NCBI GenBank assembly: GCA_965214615.1
Contig: OZ243952.1
Span: forward strand, 434,001-498,000
Direction: 5' to 3'
DNA from: CBDAUN01 sp965214615
GTDB lineage: Bacteria; Pseudomonadota; Gammaproteobacteria; Arenicellales; JAJDZL01
DNA: 64,000 nt
The notes below the pieces were generated by a model that saw nothing but the letters and a program-made list of their open reading frames with translations, did no database searches and was not told the DNA's origin. The translations under genes and the position numbers were made by a program. The first letter of the stretch is position 1, and each line of letters begins with the position of its first letter. Shown one piece after another: positions 16,195 to 25,877 of this stretch.

Positions 16195-16382
16195 CACTAA
16201 TTTCTGAATTATACGCAAGAAATAAAACATAAATAATATATGTGCCATATACTTTCGGGAAAGCGATAGCATGGAATCGCTGCGGTTGCCATGATTGGGT
16301 CAGGCATCCGGTCCTTTTTTGCTACAAGTTCCATATCTGACACAAACCGTTGGAAATTGGGTTAAGATAAATTTCGCCGTTT

Positions 16383-17993
16383 ATGGCAAAGTACGTCCTA
16401 GGACCAAATGGCTTGGATATGCGATCGGCGAATACTCACGCGAATCAGACGGTGCGGCGCGGCCGAATTGCCCGCAAGAGGGAGGAAACAGCGCAGGATC
16501 TGTCTGCGGACTCCAAATGGATGGGTGCAATCGGCGGCAGGTATGAGCCGCTGACTGATGGAAATGTCAGCGACATTCATCTCGCTGTTCTCGATTTGCT
16601 GGAAACTCTGGGGCTTTCCGGCGCGCCGCAATGCATGATTGACACGGTGACCGCGCATGGAGGCTCCTATACGGACCATGGCAGGTTGCTGTTCCCGCGC
16701 GAGCTTGTCGGCGAGGCTATTGCGGGCATCCGCCGCGATCCGGTTCTGTGGTCGCGAAGGCGCGGATACCGCCTAGATCTTTCTGGAATGCGGGTCCATG
16801 TCGGCACCGGCGGAGCGGCCCCAAGAATTTACGATATGAGCACGTGCAGCTATCGCGAGACCACGGTTCGCGACCTGTACGACATGGCGCGGATCGTGGA
16901 TTTGCAAGAGCACATCCATTTCTTCAGCCGCCCGGTCGTCGGAACCGATGCGCCTACACCGTTCGACCTCGATATCAATACGCTTTATGCGTGCCTGGCG
17001 GGAACCTCCAAGCACATCTGCATGAGCGTTACCATGCCCGAGCATGTCAAGACGATCGCAGAAGTTTGCTATGCGGTTTCTGGCAGCGAAAGCCATTTCC
17101 GCAGGCGGCCATTTCTTACGGTAATGGCAACGCATGTCGTGCCTCCTATGCGCTTTGCCACAGAGTCGTGCGAAGTGGTTGACCAGGCTGTACGATACGG
17201 TCTTCCGGTGCAGCTGATTTCAGCCGGGCAGATGGGCGCGACGAGCCCGGTGACGCTGGCAGGATCCATCGTTCAGGCGGTGGCGGAGTCCTTGGCAGGT
17301 GTTGTTTTTGCCTGGCTGGTTAATCCGGACGCCATTATCATCTTTGCCCCCAAGCCGCTGGTTTCGGATTTGCGAAGCGGCGCGATGTGCGGAGGCGGAG
17401 GCGAGCAGGCGGTGGTGATGGCGGCTGCCGCGCAAATGGGGCGCCACTACGGATTGCCGGTCGCATGCATCGCCGGCTATTCGGATTCGAAGGTGCACGA
17501 TGCGCAGGCGGGCTATGAGAAGAACCTTTCGGTGACGCTTGCGGCGCATGCAGGATGCAACATGATCTCCCACGCCTGCGGCACGTTGGCGAGCATGCTG
17601 GGCAGTTCCCTGGAGAGCTTTGTGATTGATAACGACATGCTAGGCGGCGTCCTGCGCAGCATTCACGGGGTCGAGGTCAGCCCCGAAACAATCTCGACCG
17701 ATGCCATACGCGAGGTGGTCGAAGGCGAAGGACATTATCTTGGCCACGCGCAGACGCTTGAACGGATGAAGTCCGACTACGTCTACCCGAAGGTGGCGGA
17801 TCGCCAGACGCCGGACGCCTGGGAGTCCGATGGGGCTCAGGACATGCTGCAAAGGGCGAGGGAGCAGGTTCGCGAGATCCTTTCTTCGCACACTCCCAAC
17901 TACCTCGCCGGAGGCCTTGACGCTGATTTGCGCAGTCGCTTCAATATCCTGCTTCCGCCGCTGAAATCCGGCGGCACTTCCGGCGGACGGTAG
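16383..17993 (+). CDS. MttB-family trimethylamine/betaine-type methyltransferase (non-pyrrolysine)
   Basis: This 536-residue protein belongs to the MttB superfamily, which moves a methyl group from quaternary or tertiary amines to a corrinoid protein. It has the family TIM-barrel features: VHVGTGGAAPRIYD, ETTVRDLYDMARIVD, HFFSRPVVGTDAP, a Gly-rich GGGGEQAVVMAAAAQMGRHYGLP and HAGCNMISHACGTLASM. There is no in-frame amber codon, so it belongs to the non-pyrrolysine branch (such as glycine betaine or carnitine demethylases). No corrinoid protein gene is adjacent. The start is uncertain: the Arg-rich segment RRGRIARKREE resembles the usual N-terminus, so ATG 16419 is also possible. It heads a five-gene operon; the next start is one base after its stop. 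Confidence 0.9.
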   Translation: MAKYVLGPNGLDMRSANTHANQTVRRGRIARKREETAQDLSADSKWMGAIGGRYEPLTDGNVSDIHLAVLDLLETLGLSGAPQCMIDTVTAHGGSYTDHGRLLFPRELVGEAIAGIRRDPVLWSRRRGYRLDLSGMRVHVGTGGAAPRIYDMSTCSYRETTVRDLYDMARIVDLQEHIHFFSRPVVGTDAPTPFDLDINTLYACLAGTSKHICMSVTMPEHVKTIAEVCYAVSGSESHFRRRPFLTVMATHVVPPMRFATESCEVVDQAVRYGLPVQLISAGQMGATSPVTLAGSIVQAVAESLAGVVFAWLVNPDAIIIFAPKPLVSDLRSGAMCGGGGEQAVVMAAAAQMGRHYGLPVACIAGYSDSKVHDAQAGYEKNLSVTLAAHAGCNMISHACGTLASMLGSSLESFVIDNDMLGGVLRSIHGVEVSPETISTDAIREVVEGEGHYLGHAQTLERMKSDYVYPKVADRQTPDAWESDGAQDMLQRAREQVREILSSHTPNYLAGGLDADLRSRFNILLPPLKSGGTSGGR

Positions 17994-17994
17994 C

Positions 17995-19458
17995 GTGCAG
18001 ACACTTGCGCCCCACCTGCTGAATCCATCGCTTGTGATTGGCGGGCAGCGCCGGCCGGCGAGCGATGGCGCGCTGTTTGAAGCAATCAATCCGTCAACTG
18101 GAGAGTCTCTCGGCTCGGCGCCTTCGGGTACTGCAGCCGATGTCGATGATGCTGCTGTCTGTGCAAAGGCCGCCCTTGAAGGACCGTGGAGAGACATGGA
18201 GCCCAAGGAACGCGAACAGTGCCTGTTCTCTATTGCCGGGCGAATTCGCGAAAATTCCGATGCGCTCGCGATGCTTGAGTGCCTCGATTCCGGCAAGCCG
18301 GTTTCGGGTGCGAGACGAAGCGTGCAACGCGCAGCAAGCTACTTCGAATACTTCGGAGCGCTTTGCGACAAGCTGCACGGCGAGACGATTGCGCGCGGGC
18401 GAAAAAGACTCAGCTTCACCCAATTGGAGCCGGTCGGGGTTACCGCCCACATTGCGCCGTGGAACGCACCGCTGACAGCGGCGGCGAGAGGGCTGGCACC
18501 GGCCCTTGCATGCGGCAATACTGCGGTGATCAAGCCGGCCGAGCAGGCTTGTCTTTCGACCATGGCGCTTGTCGAGGTGATGCTCGATGCCGGCCTGCCG
18601 GCTGGCGTATGCAATGCGATAACCGGTCTTGGCGGCACCGCCGGCGCTGCTTTGGCGGCTCACCGGCTGGTTGACCACATTACCTTTACCGGCTCGGTAT
18701 CGACGGGCAAGGCAGTGATGCGCGCAGCAGCCGATCATGTGGCTGCTGTCACGCTGGAACTGGGCGGCAAGTCTCCGATTGTCGTTCTGGCTGATGCAGA
18801 CCTAGAGCGTGCTGTAGCCGACACTCTGAAGGAAATGCGCACCAATGCCGGTCAAATTTGCTCTGCCGGTACAAGGCTGGTCATCGATCGGTCCGTTCAC
18901 GACGAAGTGCTTGAGCGACTTATTGACGGCGCCCAATCCATTGCGGTCGGTGCGGCCGTCGACGACCCGCAAATGGGCCCTCTGATATCGGCGCAGCAAA
19001 GAGACCGTGTCGAACGCCTCGTTGACGAAGCCCGAAGCGACGGCCTGGCGATAGTCGTCGGCGGCAGCCGGGCCCGTGTGCCCGGCTGCGAAAACGGCTT
19101 CTACTATGAACCGACGATCGTGCGGGATGTGCCCGTCGATCACAGCCTTGCACAAACCGAAATATTCGGCCCGGTGCTTTGCGTCCAGCCGGTTGTCGGT
19201 ATTGAACAGGCTCTTTCGGTTGCAAATGCCACGCGCTACGGCCTGGCGGCAGCGGTCTATACCCGGAATATCTCCGATGCGCTTCGCCTGTCGCGTGACA
19301 TTGCAGCGGGACAGGTCTTTATCAACGAGTATCACTCGGCGGGGGATACGGTGCCTTTCGGCGGGGTGAAGGAAAGCGGCATCGGCAGGGAGAAGGGACT
19401 CGCTGCCATAGCCAACTACACGGCGGCAAAGTCAGTGACAGCGCGAATCGAGTGGTAG
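17995..19458 (+). CDS. NAD(P)-dependent aldehyde dehydrogenase
   Basis: The 487-residue product is a classic aldehyde dehydrogenase. It has the cofactor segment APWNAPLTAAARGLAPALACGNTAVIKPAEQ, FTGSVSTGKAVM, the general-base Glu in LELGGKSPIVVL and the catalytic Cys in NAGQICSAGTR, then EIFGPVLCVQP and PFGGVKESGIGREKG near the C-terminus. It resembles betaine-aldehyde and gamma-aminobutyraldehyde dehydrogenases; exact substrate unknown. It starts at GTG directly after the MttB-type gene, with no intergenic space, so it likely oxidises an aldehyde formed from the same amine substrate. Confidence 0.9.
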   Translation: MQTLAPHLLNPSLVIGGQRRPASDGALFEAINPSTGESLGSAPSGTAADVDDAAVCAKAALEGPWRDMEPKEREQCLFSIAGRIRENSDALAMLECLDSGKPVSGARRSVQRAASYFEYFGALCDKLHGETIARGRKRLSFTQLEPVGVTAHIAPWNAPLTAAARGLAPALACGNTAVIKPAEQACLSTMALVEVMLDAGLPAGVCNAITGLGGTAGAALAAHRLVDHITFTGSVSTGKAVMRAAADHVAAVTLELGGKSPIVVLADADLERAVADTLKEMRTNAGQICSAGTRLVIDRSVHDEVLERLIDGAQSIAVGAAVDDPQMGPLISAQQRDRVERLVDEARSDGLAIVVGGSRARVPGCENGFYYEPTIVRDVPVDHSLAQTEIFGPVLCVQPVVGIEQALSVANATRYGLAAAVYTRNISDALRLSRDIAAGQVFINEYHSAGDTVPFGGVKESGIGREKGLAAIANYTAAKSVTARIEW

Positions 19459-19474
19459 CGCCGTCGCCTGATCC

Positions 19475-21427
19475 ATGTCCGGCTCAAATTTTCCAAACCT
19501 ATTTTCGCCGTGTCGCATCGGTCCGGTCCAGGTGCCGAATCGAATTGTCTCAACCGGGCATCATACGTACCTTGCCCACAGGCATCCTAGCGAAGAGCTG
19601 ATTGCCTATCACGAGGCGCGTGCCAGAGGCGGTGCAGGGCTGATTGTGACGGAGATTGTCGCTGTGCATTGCACGGCCGTTTTTTCCTCACATCTGCTTA
19701 TGGCGCTCGATACCAGCTGCGTGCCGCATTACCGGAAGCTCGCCGACAGGGTGCATGCCCACGGGACTGTGCTATTCGGCCAGCTGTTTCATCCGGGCCG
19801 CGAGGCGCGCGAATCGGCGAGCGGAATGATTTCGCACGCCTATGCGCCATCTTCGGTTCCAAATGAGCGCTTCCACATTATGCCGCGGCCGATGTCGGCC
19901 GGTCTGATCGGCGAAGTCGTAGACGGCTATGCCTATGCGGCCAGGTGTCTTGCACAGGCAGGATTCGACGGCGTAGAGATTGTCGCGAGCCACGGCTACC
20001 TTCCGGCCCAGTTTCTCAACCCTTCGGTCAATTTGCGCGATGACGACTATGGCGGCAGCTATGAAAAGCGGCTGAGGTTTGTACGCGATACGATTTTCGC
20101 AGTCCGAGCCGCAGCGCCCGGTCTTGCTGTGGGCCTTCGAATTTCAGCGGACGAGATTGACGAGCAGGGACTCGGCAGCGAATTGGTGTCTAGCATTTGC
20201 GTGTCGCTGTCGGACGATCTGGATTATTTCAGTGTTGTCGCAGGAACCTCGGCATCGCTCATCGGATCTGTGCATGTGGTTCCGCCAATGGGGGTGGACA
20301 GCGCATTCATCGCCCGGCATTCGGAAAATATTCGCCGCATCACGCAAAAGCCGGTAATTGGCGCCGGACGCATCAATCAGCCGCAAATTGCCGAAGCGAT
20401 CATTGCCGGCGGCCAGGCGGACTTGTGCGGGATGACCCGTGCGCTGATCGCCGACCCCGAGTTACCGAATAAGGCTGCGCAGGGACGGCTTGACGACATC
20501 CGTGCGTGCATCGCCTGCAATCAGTCCTGCATCGGCCGGGCGCACAAGGGGCTGGGAATTTCGTGCATACAGAATCCGGTATCCGGTCGCGAGACTGTTT
20601 TCGCCAAGGCGTCCCCGACAAGCCGGCCCAGGACGGTGGCGGTTGTCGGGGGCGGGCCAGGCGGCATGAAAGCTGCAATCACGGCGGCTGGCAGGGGGCA
20701 CAGTGTTACCTTGTACGAATCCGGCCCCCGCCTCGGAGGCCAGGCGCTGCTCGGCCAGAGGCTGCCTGGCCGCGAGGAGTTCGGAGGGCTGGTGACCAAT
20801 ATGGAGCGCGAAATCGAGCGAAGCGGCGTGACGGTGCAGACAGGAACCGCAATCAAAGCGGATGACCTGTCTTCGCTTTGCGCAGATGCCGTGATACTTG
20901 CAACCGGCGCCATTCCCTATGTGCCGGAGTTTGAAGGCCGCGACGATGATCACGTGGTGACCGCATGGCAGGTGCTGAACGGCGAGGCGGAAGTCGGCGC
21001 AAAAGTTGTTGTTGCCGATTGGCGTGCCGACTGGGTCGGCATCGGCATTTCTGAACGACTGGCGCTATCGGGGTCGGCAGTCACTCTTTGCACCAATGCT
21101 GCGATGGCCGGCGAATCGGTGCAGCTGTATACGCGAAATCACTATGTGGGCAGATTGCACAAGCTCGGTGTTACGATACGGACCCATGCACGCCTTTTCG
21201 GTGTGGACGGGCATACGGTCTTTTTCCAGGATACGTTGACTCAGGACGCGATTGTGATTGAAGATATTGATACGGTAGTGCTATCGATGGGGCACCGGGC
21301 AGTGAGCATCGGCCTTGACGAGGTCGGCCAGGATGGCGTGTCTGTCGTGTCTGTCGGGGACTGCGTCACTCCCCGGACCGCCGAAGAGGCGATATATGAA
21401 GGATTTATTGCAGGTAGCCGAATTTAG
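19475..21427 (+). CDS. OYE-type FMN/4Fe-4S/FAD oxidoreductase (N-methyl amine demethylase-like)
   Basis: This 650-residue enzyme has an N-terminal old-yellow-enzyme barrel (about residues 8-350; GQLFHPGREARE, GFDGVEIVASHGYLPAQFLNP, DDDYGGSYEKR). A 4Fe-4S cluster motif follows (CIACNQSCIG ... SCIQNP). The C-terminal part is an FAD/NAD(P) domain starting VAVVGGGPGGMKAAITAAGRGH. This is the layout of trimethylamine dehydrogenase, 2,4-dienoyl-CoA reductase and N-methylproline demethylase (StcD). Its place behind an MttB-type gene favours an oxidative N-demethylase working after the corrinoid-dependent step. The stop codon is immediately followed by the next start. Confidence 0.9.
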   Translation: MSGSNFPNLFSPCRIGPVQVPNRIVSTGHHTYLAHRHPSEELIAYHEARARGGAGLIVTEIVAVHCTAVFSSHLLMALDTSCVPHYRKLADRVHAHGTVLFGQLFHPGREARESASGMISHAYAPSSVPNERFHIMPRPMSAGLIGEVVDGYAYAARCLAQAGFDGVEIVASHGYLPAQFLNPSVNLRDDDYGGSYEKRLRFVRDTIFAVRAAAPGLAVGLRISADEIDEQGLGSELVSSICVSLSDDLDYFSVVAGTSASLIGSVHVVPPMGVDSAFIARHSENIRRITQKPVIGAGRINQPQIAEAIIAGGQADLCGMTRALIADPELPNKAAQGRLDDIRACIACNQSCIGRAHKGLGISCIQNPVSGRETVFAKASPTSRPRTVAVVGGGPGGMKAAITAAGRGHSVTLYESGPRLGGQALLGQRLPGREEFGGLVTNMEREIERSGVTVQTGTAIKADDLSSLCADAVILATGAIPYVPEFEGRDDDHVVTAWQVLNGEAEVGAKVVVADWRADWVGIGISERLALSGSAVTLCTNAAMAGESVQLYTRNHYVGRLHKLGVTIRTHARLFGVDGHTVFFQDTLTQDAIVIEDIDTVVLSMGHRAVSIGLDEVGQDGVSVVSVGDCVTPRTAEEAIYEGFIAGSRI

Positions 21428-23119
21428 ATGAATGTTCCCACAGTTACGGGCGGCGATGCTGTTCATCGCGTGCTCCACGATGCAGGCGTAAAGACCGTTT
21501 TCGGATTGCTCGGGGGTTCCATGCTGGAGCTTTATGACGCCTTGCACCAGCGCGGCGGCATCGCGTACATAGGTGCCCGCGACGAGAGGGCGGCCGGCCA
21601 TATGGCGGACGCATACGCCAGGATCAGCGGCGGGCCGGGCATCGTGCTCGGAGCCCAGGCCGGTCCCGGCGTCACGAATCTGGTGACCGCTGTCGCCGAA
21701 GCCCATCTGGCGTATTCGCCCTTGGTCGTTATCGCGGGTGCGATCAGCCGTGCTGATTTGGGCAAGGATACATTTCAGGAGGTGGATCAGGTCGCCTTGT
21801 TTCAGCCCATCTGCAAACGCTCCATGCTGGTGACCGATGCCGAACGCCTGCCTGCCATGGCGATGGACGCGATGCGCCTTGCGATGAGCGGACGCCGCGG
21901 CCCGGTCGTGCTGCACGTGCCGCGCGATGTGTTTGCCGCGCGCGTCGCCGAGCCGGATCTTGGCGCACTGAGCGTGCCGCACCTGGGCGGTGCGTCGCAA
22001 GCGGATGCCGAAGCGGTGATTCGCTGCCTCGGTTCGGCAGCTCGGCCTGTGATCATCGCCGGCGGCGGATTGAAATGGTCGGCCGGTACGCAATCGTTGC
22101 TGGAGCTCAGTGAACGGCTCAGTATTCCGGTAGTCGCGTCGACGGGGCATGCGGATGTGATGCCTTACGGACACCCGCTATTTGCCGGCCAATGCGGGCC
22201 GCGCGGCAACCGTGTCGCGAGCCGGATGACGCGGGAGGCCGATATGATTTTGGCGATTGGCACACGCCTTGGCTTCAATTCGACATTTCACAGCCGCGAA
22301 TACATTTGCGAAACTGCAAGGATCATTCAAATTGATATCGAGGCAAGTGCGATTGGACGCTACTTTCCGGTTGAGCTGGGCATCCAGGGCGATGCCAGAG
22401 AGAGTGTCGAGGCGATTCTGAAATTGTTGGACGGAGTTGATCGATCAGCCTGGGCGAACTGGGTTGAGTCATTTAAGGCGGACATGGCGCGGCTACGCGC
22501 ACAGCGCGACACCGAAGCGTCAGATTTGGATGAGCCGCTGAGTCCAAATCGCGCTCTGGGAGAGATACGGGAGGCGCTGCCCGAAGATGCGGTTGTAACG
22601 CTCGATACCGGCAACGCCTGTCTTCGGGCTGCAGACAGGCTGGCGCACTATCAGTCGCCGGCCTTGATCACGCCATTGGATTTTGGCCTGGTCGGGTTCG
22701 GCTATGCCGCAGCGCTCGGCGCCAAGGCGGCTGCGCCTTCGAGGCCCGTGATTTCCATCATGGGCGATGGCGGATTCGGATACACGATGGCGGAATTGAT
22801 GACGGCGGTGCGTCACAATCTGCCCGTCATTGCAATCGTGCTCGACAACGGTGCCTGGGGTGCGGAAAAGGCGTATCAGAAAGAGTTTTTCGGCGAGCGC
22901 CTGATTGGGGCTGATATTGACAACCCGCCCTATGACGAGTTTGCTCGAATTTGCGGTGCCGAAGGTTTCCGGGCGGAGAAGCCGGGCGAAGTGTCTGCGG
23001 CGCTTAATCAGGCGCTGGCAATTCGTGCGCCGTCGGTCATTCACGTCAAGATCGATCCCGCCAACCTGAGTACGTTGCGCAAAGATTTATTCACACCGCA
23101 ATCAGGAGCATCGCAATGA
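21428..23119 (+). CDS. ThDP-dependent enzyme, sulfoacetaldehyde acetyltransferase (Xsc)-like
   Basis: This 563-residue protein has the three-domain ThDP layout. The catalytic Glu region is GARDERAAGHMADAYARISGGPG, the ThDP-binding motif is SIMGDGGFGYTMAELMTAVRHNLPVIAIVLDN, and a middle domain holds IIAGGGLKWS. Several points look more like Xsc than acetolactate synthase: DTFQEVDQVALFQ, WGAEKAYQKEFFGERLIGADIDN and a final LRKDLF. Xsc cleaves sulfoacetaldehyde with phosphate to acetyl phosphate and sulfite. It lacks an adjacent pta gene and is somewhat shorter than typical Xsc, so a different 2-oxo acid or aldehyde substrate is possible. The 3' end overlaps the next gene by four bases. Confidence 0.8.
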   Translation: MNVPTVTGGDAVHRVLHDAGVKTVFGLLGGSMLELYDALHQRGGIAYIGARDERAAGHMADAYARISGGPGIVLGAQAGPGVTNLVTAVAEAHLAYSPLVVIAGAISRADLGKDTFQEVDQVALFQPICKRSMLVTDAERLPAMAMDAMRLAMSGRRGPVVLHVPRDVFAARVAEPDLGALSVPHLGGASQADAEAVIRCLGSAARPVIIAGGGLKWSAGTQSLLELSERLSIPVVASTGHADVMPYGHPLFAGQCGPRGNRVASRMTREADMILAIGTRLGFNSTFHSREYICETARIIQIDIEASAIGRYFPVELGIQGDARESVEAILKLLDGVDRSAWANWVESFKADMARLRAQRDTEASDLDEPLSPNRALGEIREALPEDAVVTLDTGNACLRAADRLAHYQSPALITPLDFGLVGFGYAAALGAKAAAPSRPVISIMGDGGFGYTMAELMTAVRHNLPVIAIVLDNGAWGAEKAYQKEFFGERLIGADIDNPPYDEFARICGAEGFRAEKPGEVSAALNQALAIRAPSVIHVKIDPANLSTLRKDLFTPQSGASQ

Positions 23120-24588
23120 GTGACTGGGATGTGATTGTCGCAGGAGCGGGAAACGCTGCATTTTGCGCTGCTTTGGCGGCTCGCGAATGCGGGGCATCTG
23201 TTTTGATGCTTGAACGGGCGCCGCAGGAACTGAATGGTGGCAACAGCCGATTTACCGCAGGCGCCATGCGGTTTGCCTACGATGGGGCGAAGGATATACG
23301 CGCCTTGTGTCCTGATCTGGGCGAGGAGCAAATGCGGATCACTGATTTCGGGTCCTACGATACGAATCAATTTTTTGACGATATGTTTCGCATCACCCGG
23401 TACCGCACTGATCCGCAATTATGCGAGCAGCTGGTGACAAATTCCTTTGACACCATGAAATGGATGTCCGAACGCGGAATACGCTTTCTGCCGATTTACG
23501 GTCGCCAGGCATTTAAGGTGGACGGGCGGTTCAAGTTCTGGGGAGGTCTGACACTGGAAACGCTGGGCGGCGGCCCGGGATTGGTGAGTCGTCACACCGA
23601 ATTGGCTGTACAGGCGGGAATCGAGATCCGCTACGGCGTCCGGGTTCGAGAGCTGATTGTCGACGGAAGCAAAGTGACCGGCGTTCGTGTTCGGGCAGGG
23701 GGACAAGTGCACGACATCACTTGCAAGTCCGTGGTTCTGGCGTGCGGCGGATTCGAATCCAATGCGCAGTGGCGCACCCGCTATCTGGGACCCGGCTGGG
23801 AGATGGCCAAGGTTCGAGGCACTGCATTCAATACCGGAGACGGCATTCGCATGGCTATGGAGGCGGGGGCTTCGTCTTTCGGAAACTGGTCCGGGTGCCA
23901 TGCAGTGGGCTGGGACTACAATGCTCCGGAGTTTGGCGATTTGAGTGTCGGGGACGGTTTTCAGAAGCATTCCTATCCCTTTGGAATACTGGTCAACGCC
24001 CATGGCCGGCGGTTCGTCGATGAAGGAGCGGATTTCCGAAACTATACGTATGCCAAGTACGGCCGTGCAATATTGGAGCAGCCGGATCAATTTGCCTGGC
24101 AGGTATTTGACCGGAAGGTGATGCATCTTTTGCGCGATGAATACCGGCTAAAAGGGGTATCGAAAGTGTCTGCGCCCACGCTTGAGCAGCTTGCAGAGAA
24201 GATGGAGGGTGTTGACCGGAACGGGTTTCTGGCCGAAGTAGGCCGCTACAACGATTCGGTTCAAACAGATATCCCGTTCAATCCCAATATTCTGGATGGA
24301 CGCGGCACCGGCGGACTCGATGTGCCGAAATCGAATTGGGCCAACACTTTATCGGAGGGTCCGTTTGAGGCCTATCACGTGACTTGCGGGATTACGTTTA
24401 CATTTGGCGGGATTCGCATTGACCCGCAAACGAGCCAGGTTGTCAGTGACGATCAAGACCTTATTTCCGGTCTCTACGCCGCCGGGGAATTGGTGGGTGG
24501 TCTGTTTTATTTCAACTATCCCGGCGGTACCGGACTTATGTCGGGTGCCGTATTCGGGCGGCAGGCAGGGATCAATGCGGCCAGGTAA
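23116..24588 (+). CDS. TcuA-like FAD-dependent dehydrogenase (tricarballylate dehydrogenase family)
   Basis: The 490-residue flavoprotein starts with an FAD-binding segment (DVIVAGAGNAAFCAALAARE) and belongs to the fumarate-reductase flavoprotein family. The GNAA form of the glycine motif and NGGNSRFTAGAMRF resemble tricarballylate dehydrogenase TcuA. The C-terminus has AAGELVGGLFYFNYPGG and the terminal flavin-contact region. No TcuB partner is seen. It is the last gene of the operon, coupled to the ThDP gene, and may oxidise an organic acid or steroid-like intermediate. The real substrate is unknown. Confidence 0.85.
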   Translation: MSDWDVIVAGAGNAAFCAALAARECGASVLMLERAPQELNGGNSRFTAGAMRFAYDGAKDIRALCPDLGEEQMRITDFGSYDTNQFFDDMFRITRYRTDPQLCEQLVTNSFDTMKWMSERGIRFLPIYGRQAFKVDGRFKFWGGLTLETLGGGPGLVSRHTELAVQAGIEIRYGVRVRELIVDGSKVTGVRVRAGGQVHDITCKSVVLACGGFESNAQWRTRYLGPGWEMAKVRGTAFNTGDGIRMAMEAGASSFGNWSGCHAVGWDYNAPEFGDLSVGDGFQKHSYPFGILVNAHGRRFVDEGADFRNYTYAKYGRAILEQPDQFAWQVFDRKVMHLLRDEYRLKGVSKVSAPTLEQLAEKMEGVDRNGFLAEVGRYNDSVQTDIPFNPNILDGRGTGGLDVPKSNWANTLSEGPFEAYHVTCGITFTFGGIRIDPQTSQVVSDDQDLISGLYAAGELVGGLFYFNYPGGTGLMSGAVFGRQAGINAAR

Positions 24589-24813
24589 TCAAATGGCAGT
24601 ACGCATCTTATTCTCCCAAAAAAGCAAAAGGTCCCAAGAAATCTCTCCCTGAGACCCTGCGGCTCGCCGGCGAAACGACGAGGGTAGTATTCGTATTTGT
24701 ATAAATTCGACCACGACGATTCCATCATTTTTTAGCTAGCAGTGCTTGCTTACATATCGGACTAGGGAGATCGTCCGGAAATCGCGATAAGGCGCTTTGG
24801 TACCAATGGTGCA

Positions 24814-25245
24814 TTAGCGTTCTATCGTCACATTGTAGGTAACGATTGATGTAGAGTCTGATCGTGACTGCCGAATCAAACCATTTGCCGAGCCTGAAAC
24901 CGGTCCATGATTCTTCTGACTACTGCTAATTAATGCGGTTGGCTGCAATCGAATTCCAATAGCCCGCAAAACACCAATTATGGTGGTGAGTTTAGGATTC
25001 CCCGACGAAGAGAGCGCTTTATACAGACTTTCTCGTCCCAATCCGGTTTCAGCCGCGATTGCAGTCATCCCTTTAGCTCTAGCGACATTCCCGAGAGCTT
25101 CTGTGATGAGGTGCGGGTCGCTATCGTCAAATGCCGCTTCCAGATAGTAAACTATATCGTCAAGATCCTCCAAATAATCAGCGGTGTCCCACCGTGTGAC
25201 TCTTACAGCGTCTGGAACGACTTGATGCTGTTTAGGTTTGTTCAT
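24814..25245 (-). CDS. Antitoxin of a RelE/HigB-type module (addiction module antidote, HTH)
   Basis: This protein of about 143 residues has a family-typical core: WDTADYLEDLDDIVYYLEAAFDDSD, then DPHLITEALGNVARAKGMTAIAAETGLGRESLYKALSSSGNPKLTTIIGVLRAIGIRLQ, a Cro/C1-type helix-turn-helix. It would neutralise the toxin encoded just upstream and repress the operon. The C-terminal tail of some 40 polar residues exceeds the usual antidote length and is of unknown meaning. I take the ATG at 25245, which has a purine-rich site before it and overlaps the toxin 3' end by 14 bases. Confidence 0.82.
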   Translation of the reverse strand: MNKPKQHQVVPDAVRVTRWDTADYLEDLDDIVYYLEAAFDDSDPHLITEALGNVARAKGMTAIAAETGLGRESLYKALSSSGNPKLTTIIGVLRAIGIRLQPTALISSSQKNHGPVSGSANGLIRQSRSDSTSIVTYNVTIER

Positions 25246-25549
25246 ATCGCCCACCTTCTACAATGGATTGCGCTAAGTTCTTTGCCTTTTTGATGTCTTG
25301 CCTCTGAGTCTTCTTGCTCCCCCCGATAAGGAGTATTGCATGTTCTGTGCGAACGAAAACAAAATACACCCTGTAACCTGGTCCGTAATCTATACGAATT
25401 TCAGATACTCCTCCACCGACAGGTCGAACATCTCCTAGATTACCCAGTTTCATACGATCTATTCGAATATTAATTCGGCCTTTTGCTCGCTTGTCACGCA
25501 AATTCCGGAACCATTTATCGAATGAATCAGTTTTTAAGATTTCTATCAC
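25232..25549 (-). CDS. RelE/ParE-superfamily toxin (addiction module killer, HigB-like)
   Basis: The 105-residue protein matches the addiction-module killer branch of RelE/ParE toxins: FDKWFRNLRDKRAKGRINIRIDRMKLGNLGDVRPVGGGVSEIRIDYGPGYRVYF, then LLIGGSKKTQRQDIKKAKNLA. The basic residues and final helix that act on ribosome-bound mRNA in this family are present, so it appears intact. The start is GTG with an AGGA site five bases before it. Toxin precedes antitoxin, and the two genes overlap. Unlike the other two toxin loci of this window, this one is not broken. Confidence 0.85.
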   Translation of the reverse strand: MIEILKTDSFDKWFRNLRDKRAKGRINIRIDRMKLGNLGDVRPVGGGVSEIRIDYGPGYRVYFVFVRTEHAILLIGGSKKTQRQDIKKAKNLAQSIVEGGRYEQT

Positions 25550-25606
25550 TGTATCCTATATAATACAGCATCATAGTTTTTGATGTAATCCAATTTATAC
25601 AGTATC
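25549..25606. promoter_or_regulatory. Putative operator of the toxin-antitoxin operon
   Basis: A perfect six-base inverted repeat CTGTAT/ATACAG (25549-25554 and 25563-25568, eight-base spacer) overlaps the toxin start codon. A further TATACAG half-site lies near 25597-25603. The antitoxin's helix-turn-helix makes autorepression at such sites likely. The surrounding 25550-25877 is AT-rich and contains no gene that I can support. Confidence 0.4.
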
Positions 25607-25877
25607 CGTTCGTTTGCGTTCGAACCAAATTGAGCTTGAATTATCGAATCGGTGCCATTGACTTGCTATGAGTAAGCTGGAATTTGATTGCTTTGATTCG
25701 CCACACAACACGTTGACTGAAATGCCGAACCAAATCTGCGATTTGTGACTTTTTGGTGTTGGTGACATCGGAAAGTGGGTGCTCTCGCTGAAGTCTCCAG
25801 CACCTTAAATCAAGGAAATATTGATTACATATCAAATAGATAAAAATTTATATTCTTAACCGGACATTGGTAATGAA

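Noticed and set aside
24600..24680. Possible terminator after the five-gene catabolic operon
   Set aside because: Only a four-base GGTC/GACC pairing at the ends of a 27-base stretch is visible, with no GC-rich stem and no following T run.
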